The notes under the pieces were generated by a model, which was given only the letters and a program-made list of their open reading frames with translations, had not been told where the DNA came from and searched no databases. From positions 736,538-800,537 of the forward strand of contig NZ_JAVHJP010000002.1 of assembly GCF_031020795.1 (NCBI RefSeq): 64,000 nucleotides of DNA, written 5' to 3'. Position numbers and translations under genes: made by a program. Numbering within the stretch: the first letter of the stretch is position 1; the number at the start of each line of letters is the position of its first letter. Shown piece after piece: positions 19,853 to 28,844 of this stretch. The DNA comes from Hydrogenophaga pseudoflava. Its GTDB lineage: Bacteria > Pseudomonadota > Gammaproteobacteria > Burkholderiales > Burkholderiaceae_C.

Positions 19853-20518
19853 ATGTCCGCCCATTGCTGTGAGCACGAAACCCCCAAGCCCGCCCAGATT
19901 GCCAACCTTACCCGCTACCGCCGGGTGTTGTGGATCGCTCTGGCGGTGAATGCCGCGATGTTCGCTGTTGAACTGTCGGCAGGGTTCACGTCGGGCTCCT
20001 TGTCCCTCATCGCCGACGCCATCGATTTTGCGGGTGACGCGCTGAACTACGGCGTGTCGCTGGCGGTGCTGGCGTCGGCCCTGGCTTGGCGCGCGCGTGC
20101 CGCCATGCTCAAGGCGGTCAGCATGATGGGCTTTGGGGTGTTTGTCCTGGGTCAGGCCATCTGGTCGATCTGGAACGGGGGTACGCCAGACGCGCCCACC
20201 ATGGGCGTGGTGGCCCTCATGGCACTGGCCGCCAACTTGGGTGTGGCCTGGATGCTCTACACCTTCCGCGAAGGCGACGCCAACATGCGCAGCGTCTGGC
20301 TGTGCTCGCGCAACGACGCGATCGGCAATGTGGCGGTGTTTCTGGCCGCATTGGGGGTGTTCGGAACCGGGAAAGCATGGCCAGACCTGATAGTGGCCAG
20401 CCTGATGGCGTTGCTCGCCCTTCACGCCGGCTGGCAGGTGTTGCGTCAGGCCAGGGGAGAACTTGGAACCACAGATGCCAGCGACCACGGGCATGACCAC
20501 CATGGCCACGCCCATTGA
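19853..20518 (+). CDS. Cation diffusion facilitator (CDF) family metal efflux protein
   Basis: This 221-residue inner-membrane antiporter exports a divalent cation (Zn/Cd/Co) from the cytoplasm. It has five to six membrane segments, acidic metal-site motifs DAIDFAGDALNYG in TM2 and CSRNDAIGN in TM5, and a His-rich tail HGHDHHGHAH. It is shorter than CzcD because the large cytosolic C-terminal domain is missing. ATG 19853 follows TAGGAGTT. It is the first gene of the CadR-controlled unit. Confidence 0.85.
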   Translation: MSAHCCEHETPKPAQIANLTRYRRVLWIALAVNAAMFAVELSAGFTSGSLSLIADAIDFAGDALNYGVSLAVLASALAWRARAAMLKAVSMMGFGVFVLGQAIWSIWNGGTPDAPTMGVVALMALAANLGVAWMLYTFREGDANMRSVWLCSRNDAIGNVAVFLAALGVFGTGKAWPDLIVASLMALLALHAGWQVLRQARGELGTTDASDHGHDHHGHAH

Positions 20519-20888
20519 GTCCGTGGCGACGGTGGCGTTCGACGCGCACACCTTCGAGCGGCTGTCACAGGCTTACCAGCGCCTTGATCATCACGATGTT
20601 GCTCAAGCCTGGCACCTGCTCGAAGCCATGCATGTCCTGGGGCAGACGCGTTTGCTCCCGCATGCACGCTCTCACTGGTGCATGCTGGGGCTCGCCTGGC
20701 GGACGCGCGACCGTTCCGAGCTGAGCGGGCAATTCCTGAGGCTGCTCCTGGTGCCTCTTGGGCATCTTCTTGGCCGTCTGCCGCTGGGCAACCCCGGTCG
20801 CGCAAACATCAGTGCGTTCCAGCTCATGAAGGTGACCCCGAAACTTTGGGCCACCATTCGCCAGTTCCAGTCCTCACCTGACAGCTGA
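20493..20888 (+). CDS. DUF3703-family protein
   Basis: The 131-residue protein matches the DUF3703 pattern (AWHLLEAMHVLGQTRL, HARSHWCMLGLAWR, then LGNPGRANIS). The family is of unknown function and is repeatedly found beside CDF or P-type metal pumps. The start is uncertain: ATG 20493 or 20502, both inside the end of the CDF gene. It is mostly helical with a short hydrophobic region (LLVPLGHLLG). Confidence 0.7.
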   Translation: MTTMATPIESVATVAFDAHTFERLSQAYQRLDHHDVAQAWHLLEAMHVLGQTRLLPHARSHWCMLGLAWRTRDRSELSGQFLRLLLVPLGHLLGRLPLGNPGRANISAFQLMKVTPKLWATIRQFQSSPDS

Positions 20889-20952
20889 ACAACCTGAGGC
20901 CAACCAGGTCTGAGCATCCCATCCAGCGCCAGCGCCGTAAAATCCCTTCTCA

Positions 20953-21291
20953 ATGCGCCTCGTTCTGCTCACCCTCTTGATGCTGTTCTGCCTGCCCCTG
21001 CAATGGGCGGGAGCGGCCGAGCACGAGCCTTGTGTGCATGAGCTCTGTGCTTCGGCGCATGCTACTCTGACAGTCCCGCCTGCGCTGGCCAACACCGATG
21101 ACCACCTCGGCGAGTCCTATGCGCAGCACTCCCACTGCGGGAGCTGTCACTCCGGCGCTTTGGCCCTGCCGGTCTGCGCGCCCTTTGTCTCGAGCGACGA
21201 GGCCACCCGCTTGCACATGGTGGCCAGCCTCTGGACCGAAGTCCTTCTCGTTGAGCGGCCCGAACGGCCGCAGTGGCCCACCCTGGCCTGA
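20953..21291 (+). CDS. Small exported Cys/His-rich protein (CzcI-like)
   Basis: The 112-residue product has a signal peptide (about 1-21) and a mature part with clustered Cys and His (CVHELCASAH, HSHCGSCHSG), suggesting periplasmic metal binding. It resembles CzcI-type proteins of cobalt-zinc-cadmium operons. The stop codon lies in the loop of a terminator (21280-21309). Confidence 0.65.
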   Translation: MRLVLLTLLMLFCLPLQWAGAAEHEPCVHELCASAHATLTVPPALANTDDHLGESYAQHSHCGSCHSGALALPVCAPFVSSDEATRLHMVASLWTEVLLVERPERPQWPTLA

Positions 21292-21309
21292 CCAGGGTTC
21301 GGTTTTTTT
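21280..21309 (+). terminator. Intrinsic terminator after the CzcI-like gene
   Basis: ACCCTGG pairs with CCAGGGT over a CCTGA loop that contains the stop codon, followed by TCGG and seven T residues (21303-21309). It separates the CDF unit from the lspA unit, though read-through may occur. Confidence 0.65.
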
Positions 21310-21393
21310 GACGGCGCCCAGCGCTGACTCCGATCCCTGTGAAACGCGCCAGCCCTCGCGGCTGGTGATGTCCGTTCTTTCAGGGTCTTTTTC

Positions 21394-21900
21394 ATGTCTG
21401 CATTTCCCTCGCGGGATCGTCCCCGTCTGGCTTGGCTCACCGCCGTGGCCTTTCTTTTGGCACTGGACCAGTTGAGCAAAGCCTGGTTCGCCAGCACCAT
21501 CGCGTTGGGCTCGGCCGTCGAAGTCACCACCTGGTTCAACCTAGTCCACGTGCTCAACACCGGCGCCGCGTTTTCGCTGCTGGCCGATGCGGGTGGCTGG
21601 CAGCGGGTGTTCTTCATCGCCGTCGGTTTCGCGGTGGTCGTTCCCATCACATTCGTCAGTCTGGCGCGCCGGGTGGACCCACTCGAACGCGTGGCGGGTG
21701 CGCTGCTGGTGGCCGGCGGCAGCGGCAACCTGATTGACCGCATGGTCAGTGGCGCCGTCACCGACTTCCTCGACTTGCACTGGCGTGGTCTGCACTGGCC
21801 AGCGTTCAACCTGGCCGACGTGTTCATCGTGCTCGCTGTGGGGGTCTGGATCCTGATGTCCTTTCGCCCGACCAAAGCAACCTCAGGGAGCGCCCCATGA
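21394..21900 (+). CDS. lspA: Lipoprotein signal peptidase (signal peptidase II; PbrC-like context)
   Basis: This 168-residue aspartic protease cleaves prolipoprotein signal peptides in the inner membrane. The catalytic aspartates are D115 (GNLIDR) and D142 (FNLADV); NTGAAFS and four membrane segments complete the family pattern. A second lspA is common in lead/cadmium operons (pbrC). It begins a chain of ATGA-linked genes, overlapping dsbB. Confidence 0.9.
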   Translation: MSAFPSRDRPRLAWLTAVAFLLALDQLSKAWFASTIALGSAVEVTTWFNLVHVLNTGAAFSLLADAGGWQRVFFIAVGFAVVVPITFVSLARRVDPLERVAGALLVAGGSGNLIDRMVSGAVTDFLDLHWRGLHWPAFNLADVFIVLAVGVWILMSFRPTKATSGSAP

Positions 21901-22313
21901 TGCGCTCCTGGACCCTGCTGCTGCTGGCCTGGCTGGTGGCCACCACCGCCACCCTGGGCGCGCTCTTTATCGGTGAAGTCATGGGCATGACGCCCTGCGT
22001 GCTGTGCTGGTACCAGCGCATCTTCATGTTCCCCATCGCCATCGTTCTGGGCATCGCCTGTTTCACCGATGACCGCCGGGGCGCTGTCTATGCCCTGGCC
22101 CTGGCATTGGGCGGTCTGGCCATGGCCGGCTACCACACCCTGCTGGTCGCGGGCCTGATCCCCAAAGCCTGGGTGCCATGCAGCGCCGGGGTGTCTTGCG
22201 CGGACCAGAAGCTCGAAATCCTCAACGGCGTCCAGATCCCCTGGCTGTCACTGGCCGCGTTCATGGCGCTGGTCATCCTTCTCGTCGTCTACCTCAGAAA
22301 GTCCTCCCGATGA
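21897..22313 (+). CDS. dsbB: Disulfide bond formation protein DsbB
   Basis: This 138-residue inner-membrane protein reoxidises a DsbA-type partner with quinone. The redox pairs are C34/C37 (CVLC) and C95/C101 (PCSAGVSC), between four membrane segments. It overlaps lspA (ATGA) and the next gene (ATGA), so lspA, dsbB and the DsbA-like gene are coupled. The DsbB form with a short second periplasmic loop is typical of accessory copies. Confidence 0.88.
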   Translation: MMRSWTLLLLAWLVATTATLGALFIGEVMGMTPCVLCWYQRIFMFPIAIVLGIACFTDDRRGAVYALALALGGLAMAGYHTLLVAGLIPKAWVPCSAGVSCADQKLEILNGVQIPWLSLAAFMALVILLVVYLRKSSR

Positions 22314-23014
22314 ACTCCAAAAAAATCACCGTCGCCGCCTTGGTCACCATCGTCCTTGTGTTCTTCGTCCTGGGCATGAATGCTTACCAGAAGCGGGTCC
22401 AGAACTCGCAGGCGGAGAAGGTCAATCAGGCCGTCAAAGAATCCACCGGTCAGCCGGTCAACCCGTCGGGCAGCCAGGCAGACAACCGCCTGGTCCGCTT
22501 CCATTCGCCAGTCTTTGGGCCGCGCAACGCGCCGGTCACCATCGTCGAGTTCTTTGATCCGGCGTGCGAGACCTGCCGGGCGTTCTATCCCATCGTCAAA
22601 GACATCCTCAAGCAATACCCGAACGATGTGCGCCTGGTGGTCCGGTACGCCCCCTTCCATGCGGGCTCCGATCAGGTGGTCAAGCTGCTGGAGGCCGCCA
22701 AACTGCAGGACAAGTACCTGCCCGTGCTGGAGATGGTGCTGGCCGCCCAGCCGCAGTGGGCCGACCACGGCAAACCCAACCTCGATCTGGCGTACCGCGC
22801 CGCGCAAGAGGCGGGCCTGGACATCGCGAAGGCACAGGCCGACGCACAGACGCCAGCCATCGACGCGGTTCTGAAGCAAGACATCGAGGACCTGACCGCC
22901 CTGGAAGTGACCAAGACGCCCACCTTCTTCGTCAATGGCCGCGGACTGCCGTCTTTTGGCGATCAGCAGTTGATGGCGCTCGTGGCCGAAGAAGTGGCCA
23001 AAGCCAAAAAGTGA
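22310..23014 (+). CDS. Membrane-anchored DsbA-like thiol:disulfide oxidoreductase
   Basis: The 234-residue protein has an N-terminal anchor (about 7-24) and a thioredoxin fold with C86-E-T-C89 in FFDPACETCRAF, then a cis-Pro region TKTPTFFVNG. It should be the redox partner of the adjacent DsbB in the periplasm. The family resembles DsbA/ScsC-like proteins of Burkholderiales metal clusters. Confidence 0.85.
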   Translation: MNSKKITVAALVTIVLVFFVLGMNAYQKRVQNSQAEKVNQAVKESTGQPVNPSGSQADNRLVRFHSPVFGPRNAPVTIVEFFDPACETCRAFYPIVKDILKQYPNDVRLVVRYAPFHAGSDQVVKLLEAAKLQDKYLPVLEMVLAAQPQWADHGKPNLDLAYRAAQEAGLDIAKAQADAQTPAIDAVLKQDIEDLTALEVTKTPTFFVNGRGLPSFGDQQLMALVAEEVAKAKK

Positions 23015-23015
23015 C

Positions 23016-23654
23016 ATGACACAGCGCTTTTCACCCATTTCAAACGATTCGTCGGTGGACCGTCGGCGATTTGTTCAGACGTTTTTCGCTTGCTTGGCAG
23101 GTATCCCTGCGTTGATGGCCTGTTCACAAGAAGCGCCCAAGTTCAAGAGCACCGATGTGACCGGCGCCTCCTTTGCCCAGGATCTCCGGCTGAAGGATCA
23201 CAACGGCAATCTGAGGACGATGAAGGACTTCAAGGGCAAGATCGCGGTCGTCTTCTTCGGCTTCACGCAGTGTCCGGACGTCTGCCCCACCTCGATGACC
23301 ACCATGGCGGAAGTCAAGCGCTTGCTGGGCGCCCAGGGTGATCAGCTGCAGGTGCTCTTCATCACGGTGGACCCCGAGCGGGACACGCAGGCGCTGCTCA
23401 AGGAGTACATGGCGAACTTCGACCCGAGTTTCATCGCGCTGCGGCCCGAACCCGGTGAACTCCAGGACGTCGCAACTGGCTTCAAGATTTACTACAAGAA
23501 GGTCCCGGGTTCGACCCCGACCTCCTACACCATGGACCACTCGGCGGGTAAGTACATCTTCGACACCGAAGCCCGGGTCCGCCTGTTTTCCGCCTACGGA
23601 ACCGATGCCGCCACGATCGCATCGGACATCCAGGTCCTTTTGTCCGCGGCCTGA
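23016..23654 (+). CDS. SCO1/SenC-family copper-binding protein
   Basis: This 212-residue periplasmic protein probably delivers copper or acts in thiol redox chemistry. Cu ligands C86 and C90 (CPDVC) and H175 (MDHS) are intact. The N-terminus has a twin-arginine-like RRRF and a possible lipobox ending at C36 (LMAC). It follows the DsbA-like gene by one nucleotide. Its position in a Cd/Pb block rather than by an oxidase suggests an extracytoplasmic redox role. Confidence 0.85.
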   Translation: MTQRFSPISNDSSVDRRRFVQTFFACLAGIPALMACSQEAPKFKSTDVTGASFAQDLRLKDHNGNLRTMKDFKGKIAVVFFGFTQCPDVCPTSMTTMAEVKRLLGAQGDQLQVLFITVDPERDTQALLKEYMANFDPSFIALRPEPGELQDVATGFKIYYKKVPGSTPTSYTMDHSAGKYIFDTEARVRLFSAYGTDAATIASDIQVLLSAA

Positions 23655-23696
23655 GGCGCTTCAAGCCCTGGGAATAAAGCCACTGCCTGCCTTGCC

Positions 23697-25025
23697 ATGA
23701 AGCCTGTCCACTTGCGCAATCTGCAAACACTGATCCACAGCCACCGACGGCCCGTGCTGGCCGCCCTGGGCACCTTGCTGCTGGGCACGGGTGTCGTGGC
23801 CTTTGGCGTCTCACCTACCTTGCCTGACGCCGCCCAGTGGCCGGTCCGGCAGGTGTTGGAGACCATGGATACCCCTCTGGCGGAGCCTGCGCTGACGGCA
23901 TCGGCGCCCGAGTTTCTGATTCACCAATCGCAGCTCACCCGCCGAGACGACTCCCTGCAGGCCTTGCTCAAACGGCTGGGCGTCGATGATCGTGAAGCAC
24001 AGAGCTTTCTCGCCCGTGACACCACATCACGGCTGCTGCTGACGGGTGCTTCTGGCAAGCTGGCTTCTGTCACCCGTACCCCCGAGGGGCGCTTGAGCAC
24101 CTTGTCGGTGCGCTGGGTGGACGCCGACAAGCAGCGCGTCAGTCGACTGGTGGTGGAGCGGCAAGACATTGGATTCAACGCCCGGCTCGAACAGCCCACG
24201 CCACGTCGCCTGGTGCGGTTCGGCTCGCTCACCATTCGCTCCTCGTTCTACGCGGCCACCGATCAGGCCGACATTCCAGATGCCATCGCCGCGCAGACGG
24301 TCGAGGCCTTTTCCGGAGACCTCGACTTTCAGCACGATCTGCGGCGTGGTACGCGCGTCAATCTTGTCTATGAAGCCTTCGAGCTGGACGGCGAAATCCT
24401 GTTCACAGGACAGCTGCTGGGCGCCGAGATCCAGCATGGCCGGGAAACACACCAGGCCATGTGGTTCCAGGCGCCTGGCAAAGCGGGCGAATTTGTCAGC
24501 CTAGATGGGGCGAGTCAGCGACGCGCCTACCTGGCTTCTCCCCTGGCGTTTTCCAGGGTCACCAGCTCTTATGGGCCACGCATCCACCCGGTGTTCGGGG
24601 AGCAGAAGTCCCACAAGGGCACGGACTACGGCGCGCCGGCCGGAACCCCGATCCGAACCGTGGCCGACGGCGTGGTGAGCTTCGCGGGTCGCCAAGGTGG
24701 CTATGGCAACTACGTCGTGATCCAGCACCCCGACAAAGCCGCCACTGCGTATGCGCACCTGGAACGCATCGCCGTCCGGGTGGGCCAACGCGTGCAGCAA
24801 GGCCAGACCATCGGAACGGTCGGCTCCACCGGCACGGCGACAGGCCCGAACCTGCACTTTGAATACCTCGTCAAAGGCGTGCAAACCAACCCGTCGCGGA
24901 TCGCCAGCGATACGTCGGTCTCGACCGTTGCGGTGGCCCAGCTGCCCGGCTTCAAGCAGGAGGTCAAGGCCATGCGGGAACAACTCGCCATGGCCGCTTC
25001 CGTCGCCCAGGCCAACGCGCAATGA
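23697..25025 (+). CDS. M23 (LytM-type) peptidase-family protein, atypical active site
   Basis: This 442-residue envelope protein resembles MepM-type D,D-endopeptidases: a membrane anchor (about 18-38), a long N-terminal region and a C-terminal LytM domain (about 280-405). Zinc ligands H306 and D310 (HKGTD) and H387 (NLHFEY) are present, and H354 is in AHLERI. The first histidine of the usual H-x-H motif is Asn385, which normally helps catalysis, so activity may be lost or altered. The stop overlaps the next gene (ATGA). Confidence 0.8.
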   Translation: MKPVHLRNLQTLIHSHRRPVLAALGTLLLGTGVVAFGVSPTLPDAAQWPVRQVLETMDTPLAEPALTASAPEFLIHQSQLTRRDDSLQALLKRLGVDDREAQSFLARDTTSRLLLTGASGKLASVTRTPEGRLSTLSVRWVDADKQRVSRLVVERQDIGFNARLEQPTPRRLVRFGSLTIRSSFYAATDQADIPDAIAAQTVEAFSGDLDFQHDLRRGTRVNLVYEAFELDGEILFTGQLLGAEIQHGRETHQAMWFQAPGKAGEFVSLDGASQRRAYLASPLAFSRVTSSYGPRIHPVFGEQKSHKGTDYGAPAGTPIRTVADGVVSFAGRQGGYGNYVVIQHPDKAATAYAHLERIAVRVGQRVQQGQTIGTVGSTGTATGPNLHFEYLVKGVQTNPSRIASDTSVSTVAVAQLPGFKQEVKAMREQLAMAASVAQANAQ

Positions 25026-26305
25026 CCTTCGGACAGAACGACGCCATGTTGGTACCACCCGATCGGGTCACCACCCGACGAAAGTTGCTCTCCCGAGCGG
25101 CGCTCGCAAGTGCGTCTCTGGTCTTGCCTTTCGGACAGGCCAGTGGCCAGACCACCAGGAACAGCTTGAATGACGGCGCTGTTTTGGCCGGCTCATTGCG
25201 TTCGTCGCCGGAAGCACGCCTCATCGCGGTCTACCGCGCCATCGCGGCCGGGGACCGGCAAGCCCTGCCATTGGCCGCAGCGCTGGTGCGGGATGTGCCG
25301 GGTTTCCAGTTGGGACAGCTCGTCTACGGGGACCTTCTGATGGCCCAGAGTGGATCGATGTCCAGCTTCTCCACGGTGACGGATGGCCCTCCGCCTGTTC
25401 GGGAGCAACTGCAGAAGCTGCGCGCCGAAGCCACCCGGCGCCTGGGTTCACTCAGGGAGATGCCACTGCCCGGCACCGTGCCGGAGCAGCTGCTGGAGCT
25501 CGCCCGCAACATTCGGCATGTGGTCGTCGTGGACGCCAGCCATTCACGGGTCTATGTGTTCGAGCAGCAGTCAGGCGGCCTGCAGCTGATCCGCAGTTTC
25601 TACGCGTCCATCGGTCGGGCGGGTTTCGACAAAGAGGTGGAAGGTGATCTGCGCACGCCGCTGGGCGTGTACCACATCACCAGCCGGCTGGACGACCAGC
25701 AGGTCGAAGAGCTGTACGGCATCGGCGCGCTGCCGCTGAACTACCCGAACGAGCACGACCGCCGCATGGGCCGCACGGGCAGCGGCATCTGGTTGCATGG
25801 CGTGCCTCGCGTGTCCTACGTCCGCAGCCCCTACGCCACCGAAGGTTGTGTGGCCTTGGCCAACGACGACATGGCCTACCTCATGCGCGAGCTGGAGCCA
25901 CGCCGCACGCCGGTCATCATTGCCGACGAGGTGAATTGGGTCAGACCGGACACGCTCTCTGCCCAAAGAGCGGAGTTTCGCGAGCTGCTCTCACGCTGGA
26001 CGGAAGCCAGGTCACTGGGCGACCGGGCGACGATGCTGGCCCTGTCAGCCCGGGACTTCCAGGCGGACGATGGGGTACAGGACCGGCCGCTCAAGACGCT
26101 GGTGCGCGCTGCAGCGCCAACGCGCCAGAACCGGCGCATCGATCTCAAGGAGGTGTCGATCTTTCGCTGGAAACGCGGCGCCGAAGTCACGGTGGTCAAC
26201 TTTGCCGAGATCGTGGAAGGTGAAACACGCGGGCTGGTCAAGCGCCAGTATTGGCGCAAGGAACAGGGCCGCTGGAAGCTGTTCTACGACGGCGTGACCG
26301 GCTGA
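25022..26305 (+). CDS. L,D-transpeptidase (YkuD) with C-terminal NTF2-like domain
   Basis: The 427-residue protein has a twin-arginine-like export signal (TTRRKLLSRAALASASLVLP), a YkuD domain with H259 (WLHG) and nucleophile C276 (YATEGCVAL), and a C-terminal region (about 315-427) that looks like an NTF2/SnoaL-type fold. It would make 3-3 crosslinks in murein or attach proteins to it. It is coupled to the M23 gene. ATG 25022 is used; ATG 25046 is also possible. Confidence 0.85.
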   Translation: MTFGQNDAMLVPPDRVTTRRKLLSRAALASASLVLPFGQASGQTTRNSLNDGAVLAGSLRSSPEARLIAVYRAIAAGDRQALPLAAALVRDVPGFQLGQLVYGDLLMAQSGSMSSFSTVTDGPPPVREQLQKLRAEATRRLGSLREMPLPGTVPEQLLELARNIRHVVVVDASHSRVYVFEQQSGGLQLIRSFYASIGRAGFDKEVEGDLRTPLGVYHITSRLDDQQVEELYGIGALPLNYPNEHDRRMGRTGSGIWLHGVPRVSYVRSPYATEGCVALANDDMAYLMRELEPRRTPVIIADEVNWVRPDTLSAQRAEFRELLSRWTEARSLGDRATMLALSARDFQADDGVQDRPLKTLVRAAAPTRQNRRIDLKEVSIFRWKRGAEVTVVNFAEIVEGETRGLVKRQYWRKEQGRWKLFYDGVTG

Positions 26306-26412
26306 TCTGCGTTTGGTTGTCTCGCAAAAACGTGACCACCCAAACATCTCGGCAGGGTTTCACCGGTAGGAGGGGCCCCACTGAGCGCGGTTTTCAGACC
26401 GGGGCATGCCAA

Positions 26413-28677
26413 TCAGCGCCCCATGCGAAGCACCCGCAGTCCATTGAAAACGACGAGCAGACTGCCCCCCATATCGGCGAACACAGCCATCCACATCGTC
26501 GCGCCGTTGAACAAGGCGAGCAGCAAGAACACGGCCTTGATGCCCAGAGCCAATGCGATGTTTTGCCAGAGGATGGACTGGGTTTTGCGTGAGAGCCTGA
26601 TCGTCTCGGGAATGCGGCGCAGATCGTCGTTCATGATCACCACGTCCGCCGCTTCCATGGCCGTATCGGTACCCGCGCCACCCATGGCAAAGCCGATGTC
26701 GGAGCGCGCAAGCGCTGGAGCGTCGTTGATCCCGTCGCCCGTCATGGCCACACAGCCGAATTGTTTTTGCAACGCCTCGATAGCGGCGAGCTTGTCCTCC
26801 GGAAGCAGATTACCGCGCGCATCGTCAATCCCAGCTTGCATCGCGATGGCCTTGGCGGTGGCAACGTTGTCACCCGTGAGCATGACCGACGTCACACCCA
26901 GAGCGTGAAGCTCTGCAATGGCCTCGCGCGAACTCTCCTTGATGGTGTCGGCCACAGCAAAGATTGCCAGCACCTGGCTGCTGGACGCCAGCATCGTGAC
27001 CGTGCGGCCCTGTGCTTCCTGCTCTGCCAGACGCGCCTCGATCTGGGGACTGCAGAGGCCGCGCTCTTCCATCAGTCGGTGATTCCCCAGAATCAATGTC
27101 AATCCATCGGCTTGGGCTTCAACACCACGCCCCGGCAATGCGGTGAAACCAGTGAACAGGCTGCCGCCCTTTTCTCTCTCAAGCCCTTGTGCGATGGCTT
27201 GTGAGACGGGGTGGTCGGAGTGGGCCGACAGATCCGAGGCCCAGCGCAGGACCTGTGATTCACCGGGGCCACCAGTCAGAACTTCGGTCGCCACCAGCTT
27301 GGGTTTTCCTTGCGTGATGGTGCCGGTCTTGTCCAGCGCAATGGCCTTGATCTTGCGTGCGCCTTCCAGATGGACACCCCCCTTGATCAGAATGCCGCGA
27401 CGAGCTGCTGCAGCCAGACCACTGACCACCGTGACCGGAGTGGAGATCACCAACGCACAAGGACAAGCGATGACCAAAAGCACCAGGGCCTTGTAGATAG
27501 CCTGCATCCAGGTCCAGCCCATGAGCCAAGGCGTGAGCAAACACACGGCCAATGCCAGTGCAAAAACCGCAGGTGTATAGATGGAGGCAAAGCGGTCCAC
27601 GAACTGCTGGGTGGGAGCCCTCGACCCCTGCGCCTGCTCGACCGCGTGGATGATGCGAGCCAACAGCGTGTCATTGGCCTCGGATTTGACCCTGACCTCA
27701 ACCATGCCGGTCGCATTGATGGTGCCGGCGAACACGAGGTCTCCGGCCGCTTTGTCAACAGGAATGCTTTCACCGGTCACAGGCGATTGATCGATGGACG
27801 TGTTGCCCGCGACAACCTCGCCATCCAGGGGAACCCGCGCTCCAGGCTTGATACGGACGATGGAGCCGATCGCGACGGTCTTGACCAGAGCGTCAGACCA
27901 GGAACCATCCGCTTGCTGGACCTCGGCCATTTCTGGCGTCATGTTCAGCAGGCCCTTGATGGCGTTGCGCGCACGGTCCACCGAGCGGGCCTCAATGAGT
28001 TCTGCAATCGCGTACAGGGCCATCACCATAGCCGCTTCCGGCCACTGACCGATCAGGAACGCGCCCGTGACCGCGACAGTCATCAGCGCATTGATGTTCA
28101 AACGCCGGTTGCGCAATGCGGCCAAGCCCTTCACGTAGGTCGAAAACCCGGCCAAGCCAATGGCCGCCGCCGCAAGGGCCATGCCAAGGCCGGTGAACAC
28201 CAGGGTGCTTGGCGCAAAGAATGAGATGCTTTCAGCAACAAAGGCCAACAACAATGCCAGCGCGTATCTGGGCAGACCTTCTGGCAGCGCAAGGCCCCGG
28301 TCGTCATGCCGATGATCGTGATCGTGATCGTGCCCGGAATGCTCGCCTGCCGCGCCCTCGGACAAGGGAACCGGATTGAATCCGGCTTTGCGAATGGCAT
28401 CCAACGCCTGCTGAACCGAATCGGCAGGGGCATCGATGGCAATCGTACGTGCGCCCAGTTGAAAGCTCAGGCTGCGCAGGCCCGGGAGATTGGCCAGAGC
28501 ATGGCGGATTTCGCCCTCTTCCGCCGCGCAGTCCATGGTAGGAATACGAAAAACCGGTACACCTTCTGGAACCGGTTTTGGCGGGGGCATCACGGTGGCA
28601 GAGGGCCCCGCTCCGCAGGTGGTTCCACACCCACAGGAGTGGCTGGCATGGGGTTCTTCGGGATGCAGGGTACTCAT
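26413..28677 (-). CDS. cadA: Zn/Cd/Pb-translocating P1B-type ATPase (CadA/ZntA type)
   Basis: This 754-residue inner-membrane pump exports divalent soft metals. The N-terminal HMA-like domain has TMDCAAEEGEIR in place of the usual CxxC, then a His/Asp-rich linker GHDHDHDHRHDD. The transmembrane motif C405-P-C407 and phosphorylation site D449-KTGT define P1B. The final TM motif and the HP locus (SDHPVS) are present. ATG 28677 follows CGAGGA. A CadR-type promoter lies 36 bp upstream. Confidence 0.92.
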   Translation of the reverse strand: MSTLHPEEPHASHSCGCGTTCGAGPSATVMPPPKPVPEGVPVFRIPTMDCAAEEGEIRHALANLPGLRSLSFQLGARTIAIDAPADSVQQALDAIRKAGFNPVPLSEGAAGEHSGHDHDHDHRHDDRGLALPEGLPRYALALLLAFVAESISFFAPSTLVFTGLGMALAAAAIGLAGFSTYVKGLAALRNRRLNINALMTVAVTGAFLIGQWPEAAMVMALYAIAELIEARSVDRARNAIKGLLNMTPEMAEVQQADGSWSDALVKTVAIGSIVRIKPGARVPLDGEVVAGNTSIDQSPVTGESIPVDKAAGDLVFAGTINATGMVEVRVKSEANDTLLARIIHAVEQAQGSRAPTQQFVDRFASIYTPAVFALALAVCLLTPWLMGWTWMQAIYKALVLLVIACPCALVISTPVTVVSGLAAAARRGILIKGGVHLEGARKIKAIALDKTGTITQGKPKLVATEVLTGGPGESQVLRWASDLSAHSDHPVSQAIAQGLEREKGGSLFTGFTALPGRGVEAQADGLTLILGNHRLMEERGLCSPQIEARLAEQEAQGRTVTMLASSSQVLAIFAVADTIKESSREAIAELHALGVTSVMLTGDNVATAKAIAMQAGIDDARGNLLPEDKLAAIEALQKQFGCVAMTGDGINDAPALARSDIGFAMGGAGTDTAMEAADVVIMNDDLRRIPETIRLSRKTQSILWQNIALALGIKAVFLLLALFNGATMWMAVFADMGGSLLVVFNGLRVLRMGR

Positions 28678-28712
28678 GAGGGTCCTCGGAATGGCTTTGA
28701 AGCAATCGGCAC

Positions 28713-28743
28713 ATTTAAAACCCTGTAGCGACCACAGAGTCAA
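28713..28743 (-). promoter_or_regulatory. MerR-type (CadR) promoter/operator of cadA
   Basis: On the minus strand TTGACT (28738-28743) and TTAAAT (28713-28718) are 19 bp apart, with a dyad ACTCTGTGG-TCG-CTACAGGGT between. 26 of 31 positions equal the CDF promoter at 19793-19823. It should be driven by the CadR encoded about 9 kb to the left. Confidence 0.78.
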
Positions 28744-28844
28744 GCCCTTTTGAGATGGTCTGCAGAGCGTGGCGAGGATCTCCTTCTTGTCCTCAAAGTC
28801 CGTTCTTGTTGAACAGGTCCGACCAAGCCCATCGGAAGGCGTCG

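Noticed and set aside
28723..28737. CTGT...ACAG pattern in the cadA promoter considered as a LexA box
   Set aside because: The gap is seven bases rather than eight and the pattern is explained by the MerR-type dyad.
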